A DNA stretch of 15,100 bases from assembly GCF_039812505.1 (NCBI RefSeq), contig NZ_JBDIAQ010000082.1, positions 1-15,100 on the forward strand, written 5' to 3'. The notes below the pieces were generated by a model. It was not told the origin of the DNA and made no database searches. It saw only the letters and a program-made list of their open reading frames with translations. Below are positions 1-6,090 of this stretch, in pieces; within the stretch, counting starts at the first letter, position 1, and each line of letters opens with the position of its first letter. A program made the position numbers and the translations under genes. The DNA comes from Intrasporangium_A sp039812505. Its GTDB lineage: Bacteria; Actinomycetota; Actinomycetes; Actinomycetales; Dermatophilaceae.

Positions 1-50
1 CGCGGGGGTGGGGACGCGGGGGGTGGGGACGCGGGGGTGGGGACGCGGCG
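1..50. repeat. G-rich 14-15 bp tandem repeat with G-quadruplex potential
   Basis: Three consecutive units of the form CGCGGGGGTGGGGA lie at 1-14, 15-29 (one extra G) and 30-43, then a partial unit at 44-50. The array is cut by the window edge. The plus strand carries six runs of four or more G separated by T or ACGC, which fits the usual G-quadruplex pattern. It lies downstream of the 3' end of the M24 peptidase gene. Positions 51-113 hold nothing I recognise. Confidence 0.85.
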
Positions 51-113
51 TTGGACGGCCTCGGGCAACTCGACACCGGCCGCGGGCAGCTCAGGCCCCT
101 CCGGCCACACCAG

Positions 114-1238
114 TCACACCACGACGAGGTCCGTGGGACGGGTGTTGAACCGCTCGACCCCGGTCTCGGTCACTGCGACGATGTCCTCGATCCGGGCGCC
201 CCACAGCCCCGGCAGGTAGACGCCGGGCTCGATGCTGAAAGTCATGCCCGGCTCGACCAGCAGGTCGTTGCCGGCCACGATGTAGGGCTCCTCGTGGACA
301 TCCAGACCGATCCCGTGGCCGGTCCGGTGGATGAAGTAGCCGTCCAGCCCGGCCTCGCGCAGCACCGACCTGGCCGCCTCGTCGATCGCCTCGCAGGTCA
401 CGCCGGGACGCACCGCGTCCACGGACGCCTGCTGCGCCGCCTGCAACGCGGCGTACGCCGTGGCCACCTCCGCCGAGGGAGCGAGCCCAGCGGCATACGT
501 CCTGGTGCTGTCGGAGTTGTAGCCCGAGGGCAGCGGGCCCCCGATGTCGACCACGACGAGCTCGCCGCGACCGATGACCCGGTCGGAGACCGAGTGGTGC
601 GGGCTCGCGGCGTTCGGGCCGGAGCCGACGATGACGAATTCGGCCACCGCGTGGCCCTCCTCGACGATCGCGGCGGCGATGTCGGCGCCGACCTCGGCCT
701 CGGTGCGGCCGGGGCGGAGCCACTCCCCCACCCGGGCGTGGACCCGGTCGATGGCCGCGCCGGCCAGGCGCAGCTGCGCGAGCTCGGCGGGGTCCTTGCG
801 CATCCGCAGCTCCCGCAGCACCGGCCCGGCGAGCACCTGGTGCACGGCGCCCGCAGCCCGCAGCCGGAAGGCGTGCAGCACCGGGGTGAGGTCCGAGACG
901 GCGACTCGGCCGGTGTCGGTCCCCGCGAGGGCGAGCCGGTACGGGTCCTCGCCGTCCACCCAGGTCCGGACCTCCAGACCGAGGGCATCGAGACCGAGCC
1001 CGGCCAGCCCGGCGTACTCGAGGGCCGGCGAGACGAAGACCGGGGCTGCCCCGTCGGTCGGTACCACCAGGCAGGTGAGCCGCTCGAACGACGAGCCGCC
1101 CACGCCGAGCAGGTAGCGCAGGTCGGAGCCCGGGGTGACGACCACGGCGGACACCCCCGCCCGGTCGGCGGCCGCCCGGAGCCGGGCGAAGCGGTCGTGC
1201 ACGAGAGCCGCCTCGAGGGCGGCGGCCGAGGTTCCCAT
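114..1238 (-). CDS. M24 family metallopeptidase (Xaa-Pro aminopeptidase / dipeptidase)
   Basis: A 374-residue cytosolic peptidase expected to cleave Xaa-Pro bonds near peptide ends using two metal ions. Residues about 10-150 form a creatinase-type N-terminal domain; about 155-370 form the pita-bread catalytic domain. The five metal ligands are all visible: Asp231 (VVVDIGG), Asp243 (YNSDSTRTY), His308 (HRTGHGIGLDVHE), Glu337 (TFSIEPG) and Glu351 (ARIEDI). Length is normal for the family and there is no signal peptide. The ATG start at 1238 has no good Shine-Dalgarno sequence, but TAGGGT lies 8 nt before it, suggesting leaderless transcription. The gene is complete. PepQ-type prolidase and PepP-type aminopeptidase cannot be separated from sequence alone. 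Confidence 0.93.
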   Translation of the reverse strand: MGTSAAALEAALVHDRFARLRAAADRAGVSAVVVTPGSDLRYLLGVGGSSFERLTCLVVPTDGAAPVFVSPALEYAGLAGLGLDALGLEVRTWVDGEDPYRLALAGTDTGRVAVSDLTPVLHAFRLRAAGAVHQVLAGPVLRELRMRKDPAELAQLRLAGAAIDRVHARVGEWLRPGRTEAEVGADIAAAIVEEGHAVAEFVIVGSGPNAASPHHSVSDRVIGRGELVVVDIGGPLPSGYNSDSTRTYAAGLAPSAEVATAYAALQAAQQASVDAVRPGVTCEAIDEAARSVLREAGLDGYFIHRTGHGIGLDVHEEPYIVAGNDLLVEPGMTFSIEPGVYLPGLWGARIEDIVAVTETGVERFNTRPTDLVVV

Positions 1239-1246
1239 GGGGATGG

Positions 1247-1252
1247 ACCCTA
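1247..1252 (-). promoter_or_regulatory. Putative -10 box (TAGGGT) of the M24 peptidase gene
   Basis: On the minus strand TAGGGT fits TANNNT and lies 8 nt before the ATG at 1238. Transcription would begin at or next to the start codon. No clear -35 hexamer was found. Confidence 0.35.
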
Positions 1253-1315
1253 CCCATCCTCGGCCGGGAGCGCGCCCCGGCGCGGACCGCCCTCGGCAGC
1301 GACCGGACCGACCGG

Positions 1316-1534
1316 CTACTCCTCGATGCGGAAGCCGAGCTTGAGGGTGACCTGGTAGTGCGCCACGCGGCCCTCGACGATGTGGCCCCGGACGTGCTGG
1401 ACCTCGAACCAGTCGAGGTTGCGCACGGTCGTGCTCGCGCGGGCGACCGCCCCTGCGATGGCGTCGTCGACCGAGGTGTCCGACGTCCCGACGACCTCGC
1501 TGATCCCGTAGGTGTTGGCAGGCATGGGCCCCAT
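1316..1534 (-). CDS. Dodecin family flavin-binding protein
   Basis: A small protein of up to 72 residues matching dodecins, which assemble into hollow dodecamers that store or buffer flavins. The diagnostic core ASTTVRNLDWFEVQHVRGHI carries the flavin-stacking tryptophan (Trp42), followed by VAHYQVTLKLGF with the isoalloxazine-contacting Gln61. The start is ambiguous. ATG at 1534 has GGAGG about 10 nt upstream. A second in-frame ATG three codons later gives 69 residues, closer to typical dodecins. The gene is probably expressed alone, with a palindrome just upstream at 1554-1566. Confidence 0.95.
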   Translation of the reverse strand: MGPMPANTYGISEVVGTSDTSVDDAIAGAVARASTTVRNLDWFEVQHVRGHIVEGRVAHYQVTLKLGFRIEE

Positions 1535-1553
1535 GCTCCCACTTCCTCCCCCC

Positions 1554-1566
1554 GAACGGTCCGTTC
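1554..1566. promoter_or_regulatory. Perfect inverted repeat upstream of the dodecin gene
   Basis: GAACGG-T-CCGTTC is a perfect 6-bp dyad with a one-base centre, 19 bp upstream of the first dodecin ATG and downstream of the RNA methyltransferase stop. Size and placement would suit a dimeric repressor operator (TetR-like), but no cognate regulator is visible. Chance occurrence is possible. Confidence 0.3.
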
Positions 1567-1613
1567 CAGGGGTGCGGCCGCGGGTGGGCCCCCCACCGGG
1601 CGTGGACCCGTCC

Positions 1614-2447
1614 TCACCGGGAGGGCCGGGCCGGCTCTCCCGGTCGCTGGTCGAAGACGTGCCGACGCACCCAGGCGTGCATGGCGATCGCAGCCGCCGC
1701 GCCCGCGTTGATCGACCGGGTCGAGCCGAACTGCTCGATGTGCAGCACCACCGCGCAGCGCTCGCGCATGGCCTCCGACAGCCCGGGCCCCTCCTGCCCG
1801 AAGACCAGCACGCACGACCGCGGCAGGTCGTAGGTCTCGAGCGGCAGCGAGCCCGGCAGGTTGTCGATCCCGACCAGGGTCAGACCCGCCGGTGCCGCCC
1901 ACGCCGCGAGCGACCCGGCATCCGGATGGTGGTGCTCGTGCTGGTAGCGGTCGGTCACCATCGCGCCGCGACGGTTCCAGCGCCGCCGCCCGACGACGTG
2001 GAACGCCTTGGCCCCCATGGCGTTCGCGGTGCGGATCACCGAGCCGATGTTGAAGTCGTGGCCCCAGTTCTCCACCGCGACGTGAAAGTCGTGCCGACGG
2101 GTGTCGAGATCGGCGACGATCGCCTCGTGCCGCCAGTAGCGGTATCGGTCGACCACGTTGCGCCGGTCCCCGTCACGTAGCAGCCCCGGATCCCACCGGT
2201 CGCCTGCGGGCCACGGGCCCGCCCAGGGGCCGACGCCGACAGCGGTATGCCGCTGTGCTCGCTCTCGTTCGCCGGGGGCGCGGCCGCGCGGGCTGCCCTC
2301 TCGATCGGCAGAGCTGCACTCTCGATCCGTGGAACCACCCTCTCGTTCGGCAGAGCTGCACTCTCGATCCGTGGAACCACCCTCTCGATCGGCAGAACTG
2401 CACTCTCGACCGGAGGATGCGCCCGCTCGGGCCGGAGGGTCGGTCAC
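1614..2447 (-). CDS. SpoU/TrmH-family RNA 2'-O-methyltransferase with repeat-encoded N-terminus
   Basis: A 277-residue SPOUT-class enzyme predicted to transfer a methyl group from S-adenosylmethionine to a ribose 2'-OH of tRNA or rRNA; the target is unknown. Motif 1 is DFNIGSVIRTANAMG (Asn133, Arg139), motif 2 is LVFGQEGPGLSE (214-225) and motif 3 is IEQFGSTRSINAGAAAAIAM (237-256), the trefoil-knot cofactor site. RWNRRGAMVTDRYQH is typical of the actinobacterial subgroup. I chose GTG at 2447 because its first four bases overlap the ATPase stop (GTGA). The only later in-frame start I found (residue 98) would remove conserved-looking sequence from GPWAG onwards. Residues about 13-52 are encoded by a 21-bp tandem array (units such as CSSADRE and GGSTDRE) not expected in the family. 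It is the last gene of the ABC transporter operon. Confidence 0.9.
   Translation of the reverse strand: MTDPPARAGASSGRECSSADREGGSTDRECSSAEREGGSTDRECSSADREGSPRGRAPGERERAQRHTAVGVGPWAGPWPAGDRWDPGLLRDGDRRNVVDRYRYWRHEAIVADLDTRRHDFHVAVENWGHDFNIGSVIRTANAMGAKAFHVVGRRRWNRRGAMVTDRYQHEHHHPDAGSLAAWAAPAGLTLVGIDNLPGSLPLETYDLPRSCVLVFGQEGPGLSEAMRERCAVVLHIEQFGSTRSINAGAAAAIAMHAWVRRHVFDQRPGEPARPSR
2298..2411 (-). repeat. 21-bp tandem array inside the 5' end of the RNA methyltransferase gene
   Basis: The anchor CTCTCGATC (plus strand; variants CTCTCGTTC and CTCTCGACC) recurs at 2298, 2319, 2340, 2361, 2382 and 2403, an exact 21-bp spacing over six units. Two unit types alternate, giving a 42-bp higher-order period. 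In the coding sense they are GAGTGCAGCTCTGCCGATCG(A) and GAGGGTGGTTCCACGGATCG(A). Because 21 is a multiple of three the array is translated without stops. It is related to the array at 3182-3280. Confidence 0.92.
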
Positions 2448-3322
2448 GAGACGAGCCGCGAGAGGAACTGCCGGGTCCGTGACTCGCGCGGGGCCCCCAG
2501 CACCTCCGACGGGGGTCCCTGCTCGAGGATCCGACCCGCGTCGAGGAAGCACACCGTGTCGGCGACATCGCGGGCGAAGCCCATCTCGTGGGTCGACAGG
2601 ATCATCGTCATGCCCTCGGCCCGTAGGTCGCCCAGCAGGGCGAGCACCTCGCCGACGAGCTCGGGGTCGAGCGCCGACGTCACCTCGTCGAGCAGGAGCA
2701 GCTCGGGCGAGTTCACCATGGCGCGCGCGATGGCGACCCGCTGCTGCTGCCCACCGGACAGGTCGTCGGGCCGAGCCGGCGCCTTGTCGGCCAGCCCGAC
2801 CCGGTCCAGCATCGCCAGCGCGGCGCGCTCGGCGTCGGCCCGCGAGAGCCCGTGGACTCGTCGTGGCGCCAAGGTCACGTTGTCCAGGACCGTCAGGTGC
2901 GGGAACAGGTTGTAGGCCTGGAAGACGATCCCGGTCCGGGCCCGCACCGAGTCGGCGTTCACCCGCGGGTCGGTGATGTCCTGCCCCGCCAGCGTGATCA
3001 CCCCGTCGTCGACCCGCTCGAGCAGGTTGATGCACCGCAGCAGGGTCGACTTGCCCGACCCGGAGGCGCCGATGAGCACGACACACTGCCCGCGCGTCAC
3101 GTCGAGGTCGACGTCGTGCAGGACGACGTTGGGCCCGAAGGACTTGCGCAGCCCGCGCACCCGAAGCAGGATCTCGTCCGGCTGCACGGTCGATCCGGAT
3201 TGCTGCACTCTGGATGAGGATTGCTGCCCTGTCGATCGGGATTGCTGCCCTGTCGATCGGGATTGCTGCACCGTCGATGGGGTGTGGGGGTGGCGCGGGC
3301 CCTGGCCGTCAGCCTGCTGCAT
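2444..3322 (-). CDS. Polar amino-acid ABC transporter ATP-binding protein
   Basis: A 292-residue ATPase of the GlnQ/HisP type that powers amino-acid import with the permease and lipoprotein encoded upstream. The nucleotide-binding domain starts near residue 50. Visible motifs: Walker A GASGSGKST (85-93), Q-loop Gln135, signature LSGGQQQR (188-195), Walker B LLLLDEVT (208-215) and switch His245. The ATG at 3322 shares its A with the permease stop (TGATG), so the start is well supported. Family members usually begin close to the ABC fold. Here about 48 extra residues precede it, containing QQSRSTG-type heptads encoded by a 21-bp tandem array. The C-terminal stop overlaps the methyltransferase GTG. 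Function appears intact; the tail is probably disordered. Confidence 0.95.
   Translation of the reverse strand: MQQADGQGPRHPHTPSTVQQSRSTGQQSRSTGQQSSSRVQQSGSTVQPDEILLRVRGLRKSFGPNVVLHDVDLDVTRGQCVVLIGASGSGKSTLLRCINLLERVDDGVITLAGQDITDPRVNADSVRARTGIVFQAYNLFPHLTVLDNVTLAPRRVHGLSRADAERAALAMLDRVGLADKAPARPDDLSGGQQQRVAIARAMVNSPELLLLDEVTSALDPELVGEVLALLGDLRAEGMTMILSTHEMGFARDVADTVCFLDAGRILEQGPPSEVLGAPRESRTRQFLSRLVS
3182..3280 (-). repeat. 21-bp tandem array inside the 5' end of the ABC ATPase gene
   Basis: The plus-strand anchor CTGC recurs at 3182, 3203, 3224, 3245 and 3266 at an exact 21-bp spacing. The coding-sense unit is close to GTGCAGCAATCCCGATCGAC(A), translated as V/G-QQSRST. The unit at about 3203-3223 aligns at 17 of 21 positions with the A-type unit of the array at 2298-2411. 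The two genes read the shared unit in different frames. Confidence 0.92.
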
Positions 3323-4221
3323 CACAGCGTGCCTCCCGAGCCGTGCCAGCCCTGCTTCTTGGCGACGTGGTCGGTGAACCGCGCCATCGGGATGGTCAGG
3401 CAGATGAACAGGAAGCCCGCGACGACGTAGGGCGTGTAGTTGAAGTCGGTGGCCGACTCGATCTGCGCCGCCCGGATCGCGTCGACGACGCCGAGGACCG
3501 CGATGAGACCGGAGTCCTTCTGCAGCGACACGAGGTCGTTCATCAGCGGCGGCATGACCCGGCGCACGGCTTGCGGGACGACCACGTGCCGCAGCGTCTG
3601 GCCATGGCTGAGCCCGAGCGCGCGCGAGGCGGCCCGTTGGGACGGGTGTACCGACTCGATGCCGGCACGGAACACCTCGGCGACGTAAGCCGAGTACGAC
3701 AGCGTGATCGCGACCCCGCCCCACAGGGCCAGGGAGCTGGGCACGCTCGGCAGCCGCAGCGCGGGCACCCCGAAGCCGAGCAGGTAGATCACCAGCAGCA
3801 GCGGAAGCCCCCGGAACAGGTCGACGTAGGCAGTGGCGAAGAGCCGCAGCGGGAAGAAGATCGCGCCGCGCAGGGTCCGCATGATCGCCAGCGCCATCCC
3901 GATGACCGCGATGGCGATGCCGCAGATCACCATGATCCGGATGTTGAGCCAGATCCCCTTGAGGACCGCGGGGAACGAGTCGACCGCCTTGTCCCAGCTG
4001 AAGAAGGTCTCCTGGACCCGGGGCCAGCCCTCCGACCGGGTGACGAGCCAGACCGCCAGAGCACCGACGACCACGGTCGAGGCGGCCGACACGAACGCGG
4101 ACCGGGTCGTCCGGGCCCGCCGGTAGGCCCGCCGCTCGAGCTCGGTGGGTGAGGGGCGCCACGGGTCGGTGGCGGCCGCGCCGCCTTGGCCCAGCGGCAT
4201 ACCCGATGCTCCGGTCGTCAC
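3322..4221 (-). CDS. Polar amino-acid ABC transporter permease (HisM/GlnP type)
   Basis: A 299-residue inner-membrane protein forming the translocation channel. An N-terminal cytosolic stretch of about 42 residues precedes the first membrane segment (43-61). Further segments lie near 88-116, 122-150, 165-182, 237-250 and 265-285. The binding-protein-dependent EAA loop that docks on the ATPase is clear at about 182-217 (EVFRAGIESVHPSQRAASRA, then GLS and PQA). The GTG start at 4221 overlaps the stop of the lipoprotein gene by four bases (GTGA); a later in-frame ATG at codon 8 is possible. The stop overlaps the ATPase start. There is one permease gene, so it probably works as a homodimer. Confidence 0.94.
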   Translation of the reverse strand: MTTGASGMPLGQGGAAATDPWRPSPTELERRAYRRARTTRSAFVSAASTVVVGALAVWLVTRSEGWPRVQETFFSWDKAVDSFPAVLKGIWLNIRIMVICGIAIAVIGMALAIMRTLRGAIFFPLRLFATAYVDLFRGLPLLLVIYLLGFGVPALRLPSVPSSLALWGGVAITLSYSAYVAEVFRAGIESVHPSQRAASRALGLSHGQTLRHVVVPQAVRRVMPPLMNDLVSLQKDSGLIAVLGVVDAIRAAQIESATDFNYTPYVVAGFLFICLTIPMARFTDHVAKKQGWHGSGGTL

Positions 4222-5162
4222 TTCAGCTCAGGTGCTCCTGCGTTGGTGAGCCACCGCTCCTGCAGCTTCTCGAGCGTGCCGTCCGCGCGCAGGGCGTCGA
4301 CCGCCTCGGTGACGCACGGGGTGAGCGGGGAGTGCAGGTCGAGCACCGCGCCGAACTGCTCGGGCTGACCCACCGTGGGCAGCTGGCCGACGATGACACC
4401 GTCGTCGAGCTGGGCCGCGACCATGTAGAACGCGGTCGGCACGTCGACGACGACCCCGTCGATCTGCTTGTTCTTCAGGGCCTGCACGGCCAGGTCGTTG
4501 GTGTCGAAGACCTTTGGGTCCTGGCTCGGCTTGATCTGCTCGGTGAGCGCCGTGTACGAGGTCGAGCCGACCTGTGCCGCGAGCACCGCACCCTTGAGGT
4601 CGGCGATGGAGGTCTTGCCGTCGATCGGGCTGCCCTTGTAGGTGACGACGGCCTGGCGCACGTCGTAGTAGCCGGAGGAGAAGTCGACCGCCTTGCGGCG
4701 CTGCTCGGAGATCGAGATCTGGTTGACGTCGAAGTCGAAGTTCTTCGGCGCGGGTGCGATCGCCGTGTTGAACGGCACGACCTGCCAGGTCACCTCGTCC
4801 TTGGTGAACCCGAGCTTGCCGGCGATGGCGTAGGCGACCGCCGACTCGAAGCCCTTGCCGTTGCTCGGGTCGTTGTCGACGAACCACGGCTCGTAGGCGG
4901 GGCTGTCCGTGCCGACCGTCAGCTTGCCCGGGGTGAGCAGGTGCAACGAGTCCTTGGCGCACGCAGCGCCCACCCGGGTGTCGTCACACGGCTGCTCGAC
5001 CGACCCGTCACCGACCTGCTGCGAGCGCTTGGCACACGCAGCGCCCGTCTGGCCGTCCCCCGGTGTGGCCGAGCCGGGCGAAGGGGCACTCGGCGACCCA
5101 CAGGCACCGAGCACGGCCAACCCCAAGGCGGCGACGGACACGGCGAGACGAGTGCGGGTCAT
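4218..5162 (-). CDS. Amino-acid ABC transporter substrate-binding lipoprotein
   Basis: A 314-residue extracytoplasmic binding protein (SBP_bac_3 fold) that delivers an amino acid to the permease. The start is ATG at 5162 with AGGAG five bases upstream; longer readings lack a signal. Residues 1-20 form a lipoprotein signal (MTRTRLAVSV, hydrophobic run, LGAC lipobox) with Cys21 as the lipidation site. A Ser/Pro/Gly linker follows, and the ligand fold begins near LTVGTDSPAYEPWF (81-94). KGFESAVAYAIAGKLGF and DFDVNQISISEQRRKAVDFS are typical of the family. Residues 40-47 (GAACAKRS) and 65-72 (GAACAKDS) are duplicated with a 25-residue spacing. The substrate cannot be assigned. It is the first gene of a four-gene operon. 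Confidence 0.94.
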   Translation of the reverse strand: MTRTRLAVSVAALGLAVLGACGSPSAPSPGSATPGDGQTGAACAKRSQQVGDGSVEQPCDDTRVGAACAKDSLHLLTPGKLTVGTDSPAYEPWFVDNDPSNGKGFESAVAYAIAGKLGFTKDEVTWQVVPFNTAIAPAPKNFDFDVNQISISEQRRKAVDFSSGYYDVRQAVVTYKGSPIDGKTSIADLKGAVLAAQVGSTSYTALTEQIKPSQDPKVFDTNDLAVQALKNKQIDGVVVDVPTAFYMVAAQLDDGVIVGQLPTVGQPEQFGAVLDLHSPLTPCVTEAVDALRADGTLEKLQERWLTNAGAPELK

Positions 5163-5199
5163 GCGTACTCCTGAGGATCGGCCGGCAGGTCCGGCACCG

Positions 5200-5205
5200 A
5201 GTCTA
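5200..5205 (-). promoter_or_regulatory. Putative -10 box (TAGACT) of the ABC transporter operon
   Basis: TAGACT on the minus strand fits the TANNNT consensus, 37 bp before the ATG at 5162, leaving a short leader that contains the strong AGGAG ribosome site. No good -35 hexamer is visible. A copy of the GCGGCATAC motif sits nine bases upstream (5216-5224). Confidence 0.45.
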
Positions 5206-5309
5206 GAACCAGAGGGTATGCCGCCTGGTCGCCTGCGCGGCGCACGCCAGCCCCCCGCGCGGCGGGGTCGGGCGCGGCTGCGGATTCTTCGGGACGGCGG
5301 CTTGCCACC

Positions 5310-5315
5310 TACCCT
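5310..5315 (+). promoter_or_regulatory. Putative -10 box (TACCCT), leaderless DedA transcript
   Basis: TACCCT ends seven bases before the ATG at 5323, the distance expected if transcription starts at the start codon. There is no Shine-Dalgarno sequence. An in-frame GTG lies two codons upstream (5317). Confidence 0.45.
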
Positions 5316-5322
5316 TGTGACC

Positions 5323-6027
5323 ATGCACGCGCTCGCCGCCCTCGGCCCGGACTGGATGGACCCCGCCTACCTGCTGCAGCAGTACGGCGGCGCGTTCTTC
5401 TGGATCTCCCTGGCCATCATCTTCGTCGAGTGCGGGCTGCTGTTCCCGATCCTGCCGGGTGACACGCTGCTGTTCGCGATGGGCCTGTTCGTCGCTACCG
5501 GCCAGGTGCGGATGAACATCGGCGTGGCGATCCTGCTGCTGTGCCTCGCCGCTTTCCTCGGCAACGTCAGCGGGTACGAGATCGGCCGCTGGCTGGGGAC
5601 ACCCCTGTACGAGAGAGACGGGCGCTTCGTCAACAAGAAGAACTTCGACAAGACCCGCGGCTTCTTCGACCACCACGGCAACAAGGCCCTCGTCATCGGC
5701 CGTTTCGTGCCGATCGTGCGGACGTACATCACGGTCGTCGCCGGCGTCTCCCGGATGGAGCGGAAGCGTTTCTTCACGTGGAGCGCGGTCGGGGCGGTCG
5801 CCTGGGTGCTCAGCATCATTGTCCTGGGCTACCTGCTCGGCCAGGTGTTCCCCGGGCTGCAGCACAACATCGAGGCGATCATCCTGCTCATCGTCGCCTT
5901 CTCGCTCGTCCCCATGGTGTTCGAGTGGTGGCGGCACAAGAGGAAGGCAGCCGCGCTCGCGGCCGCGCACGGCGAGTCTGCCGGCTCGCCGACGAACGTC
6001 GCGGACCACCGGTCGAGCGGGCACTGA
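5323..6027 (+). CDS. DedA family integral membrane protein
   Basis: A 234-residue DedA/SNARE-associated (VTT-domain) membrane protein. Members of the superfamily are linked to flipping of lipids such as undecaprenyl phosphate and to envelope homeostasis; the exact substrate here is unknown. Visible features are FVECGLLFPILPGDTLLFAMG (about 34-54, with the conserved acidic and Pro-Gly-Asp residues), GNVSGYEIGRWLG (80-92) and GRFVPIVRTYITVVAGVSRM (126-145, with the essential-type arginine), followed by two hydrophobic segments to residue 200. The tail is short, basic and Ala-rich. ATG at 5323 was chosen because the protein then begins at the family-typical position. The gene is divergent from the ABC operon and convergent with lemA. 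Confidence 0.93.
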   Translation: MHALAALGPDWMDPAYLLQQYGGAFFWISLAIIFVECGLLFPILPGDTLLFAMGLFVATGQVRMNIGVAILLLCLAAFLGNVSGYEIGRWLGTPLYERDGRFVNKKNFDKTRGFFDHHGNKALVIGRFVPIVRTYITVVAGVSRMERKRFFTWSAVGAVAWVLSIIVLGYLLGQVFPGLQHNIEAIILLIVAFSLVPMVFEWWRHKRKAAALAAAHGESAGSPTNVADHRSSGH

Positions 6028-6042
6028 CCTTCCGACGGGCGG

Positions 6043-6057
6043 CTGGCCTCCGGCCGG
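6043..6057. terminator. Weak hairpin between the convergent dedA and lemA genes
   Basis: CTGGCC-TCC-GGCCGG can form a 6-bp stem including one G-U pair. It lies in the 63-bp gap between two convergent stop codons. There is no T tract, so intrinsic termination is only a suggestion. Confidence 0.25.
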
Positions 6058-6090
6058 ACGGGCAACTGCGCCTGAGCCCGGTGTGAGCGG

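Noticed and set aside
91..1902. 603-codon minus-strand open frame
   Set aside because: It is a shadow of the M24 peptidase, dodecin and methylase genes with biased composition and no domain.
4909..5322. N-terminal extension of the DedA frame
   Set aside because: The extension is antisense to the lipoprotein gene and low in complexity. DedA proteins begin near the ATG at 5323, which has a well-placed -10 box.
5163..5324. Longer start for the substrate-binding lipoprotein
   Set aside because: The extension is Arg/Pro-rich and would bury the signal peptide. The ATG at 5162 has AGGAG and a proper lipoprotein signal.
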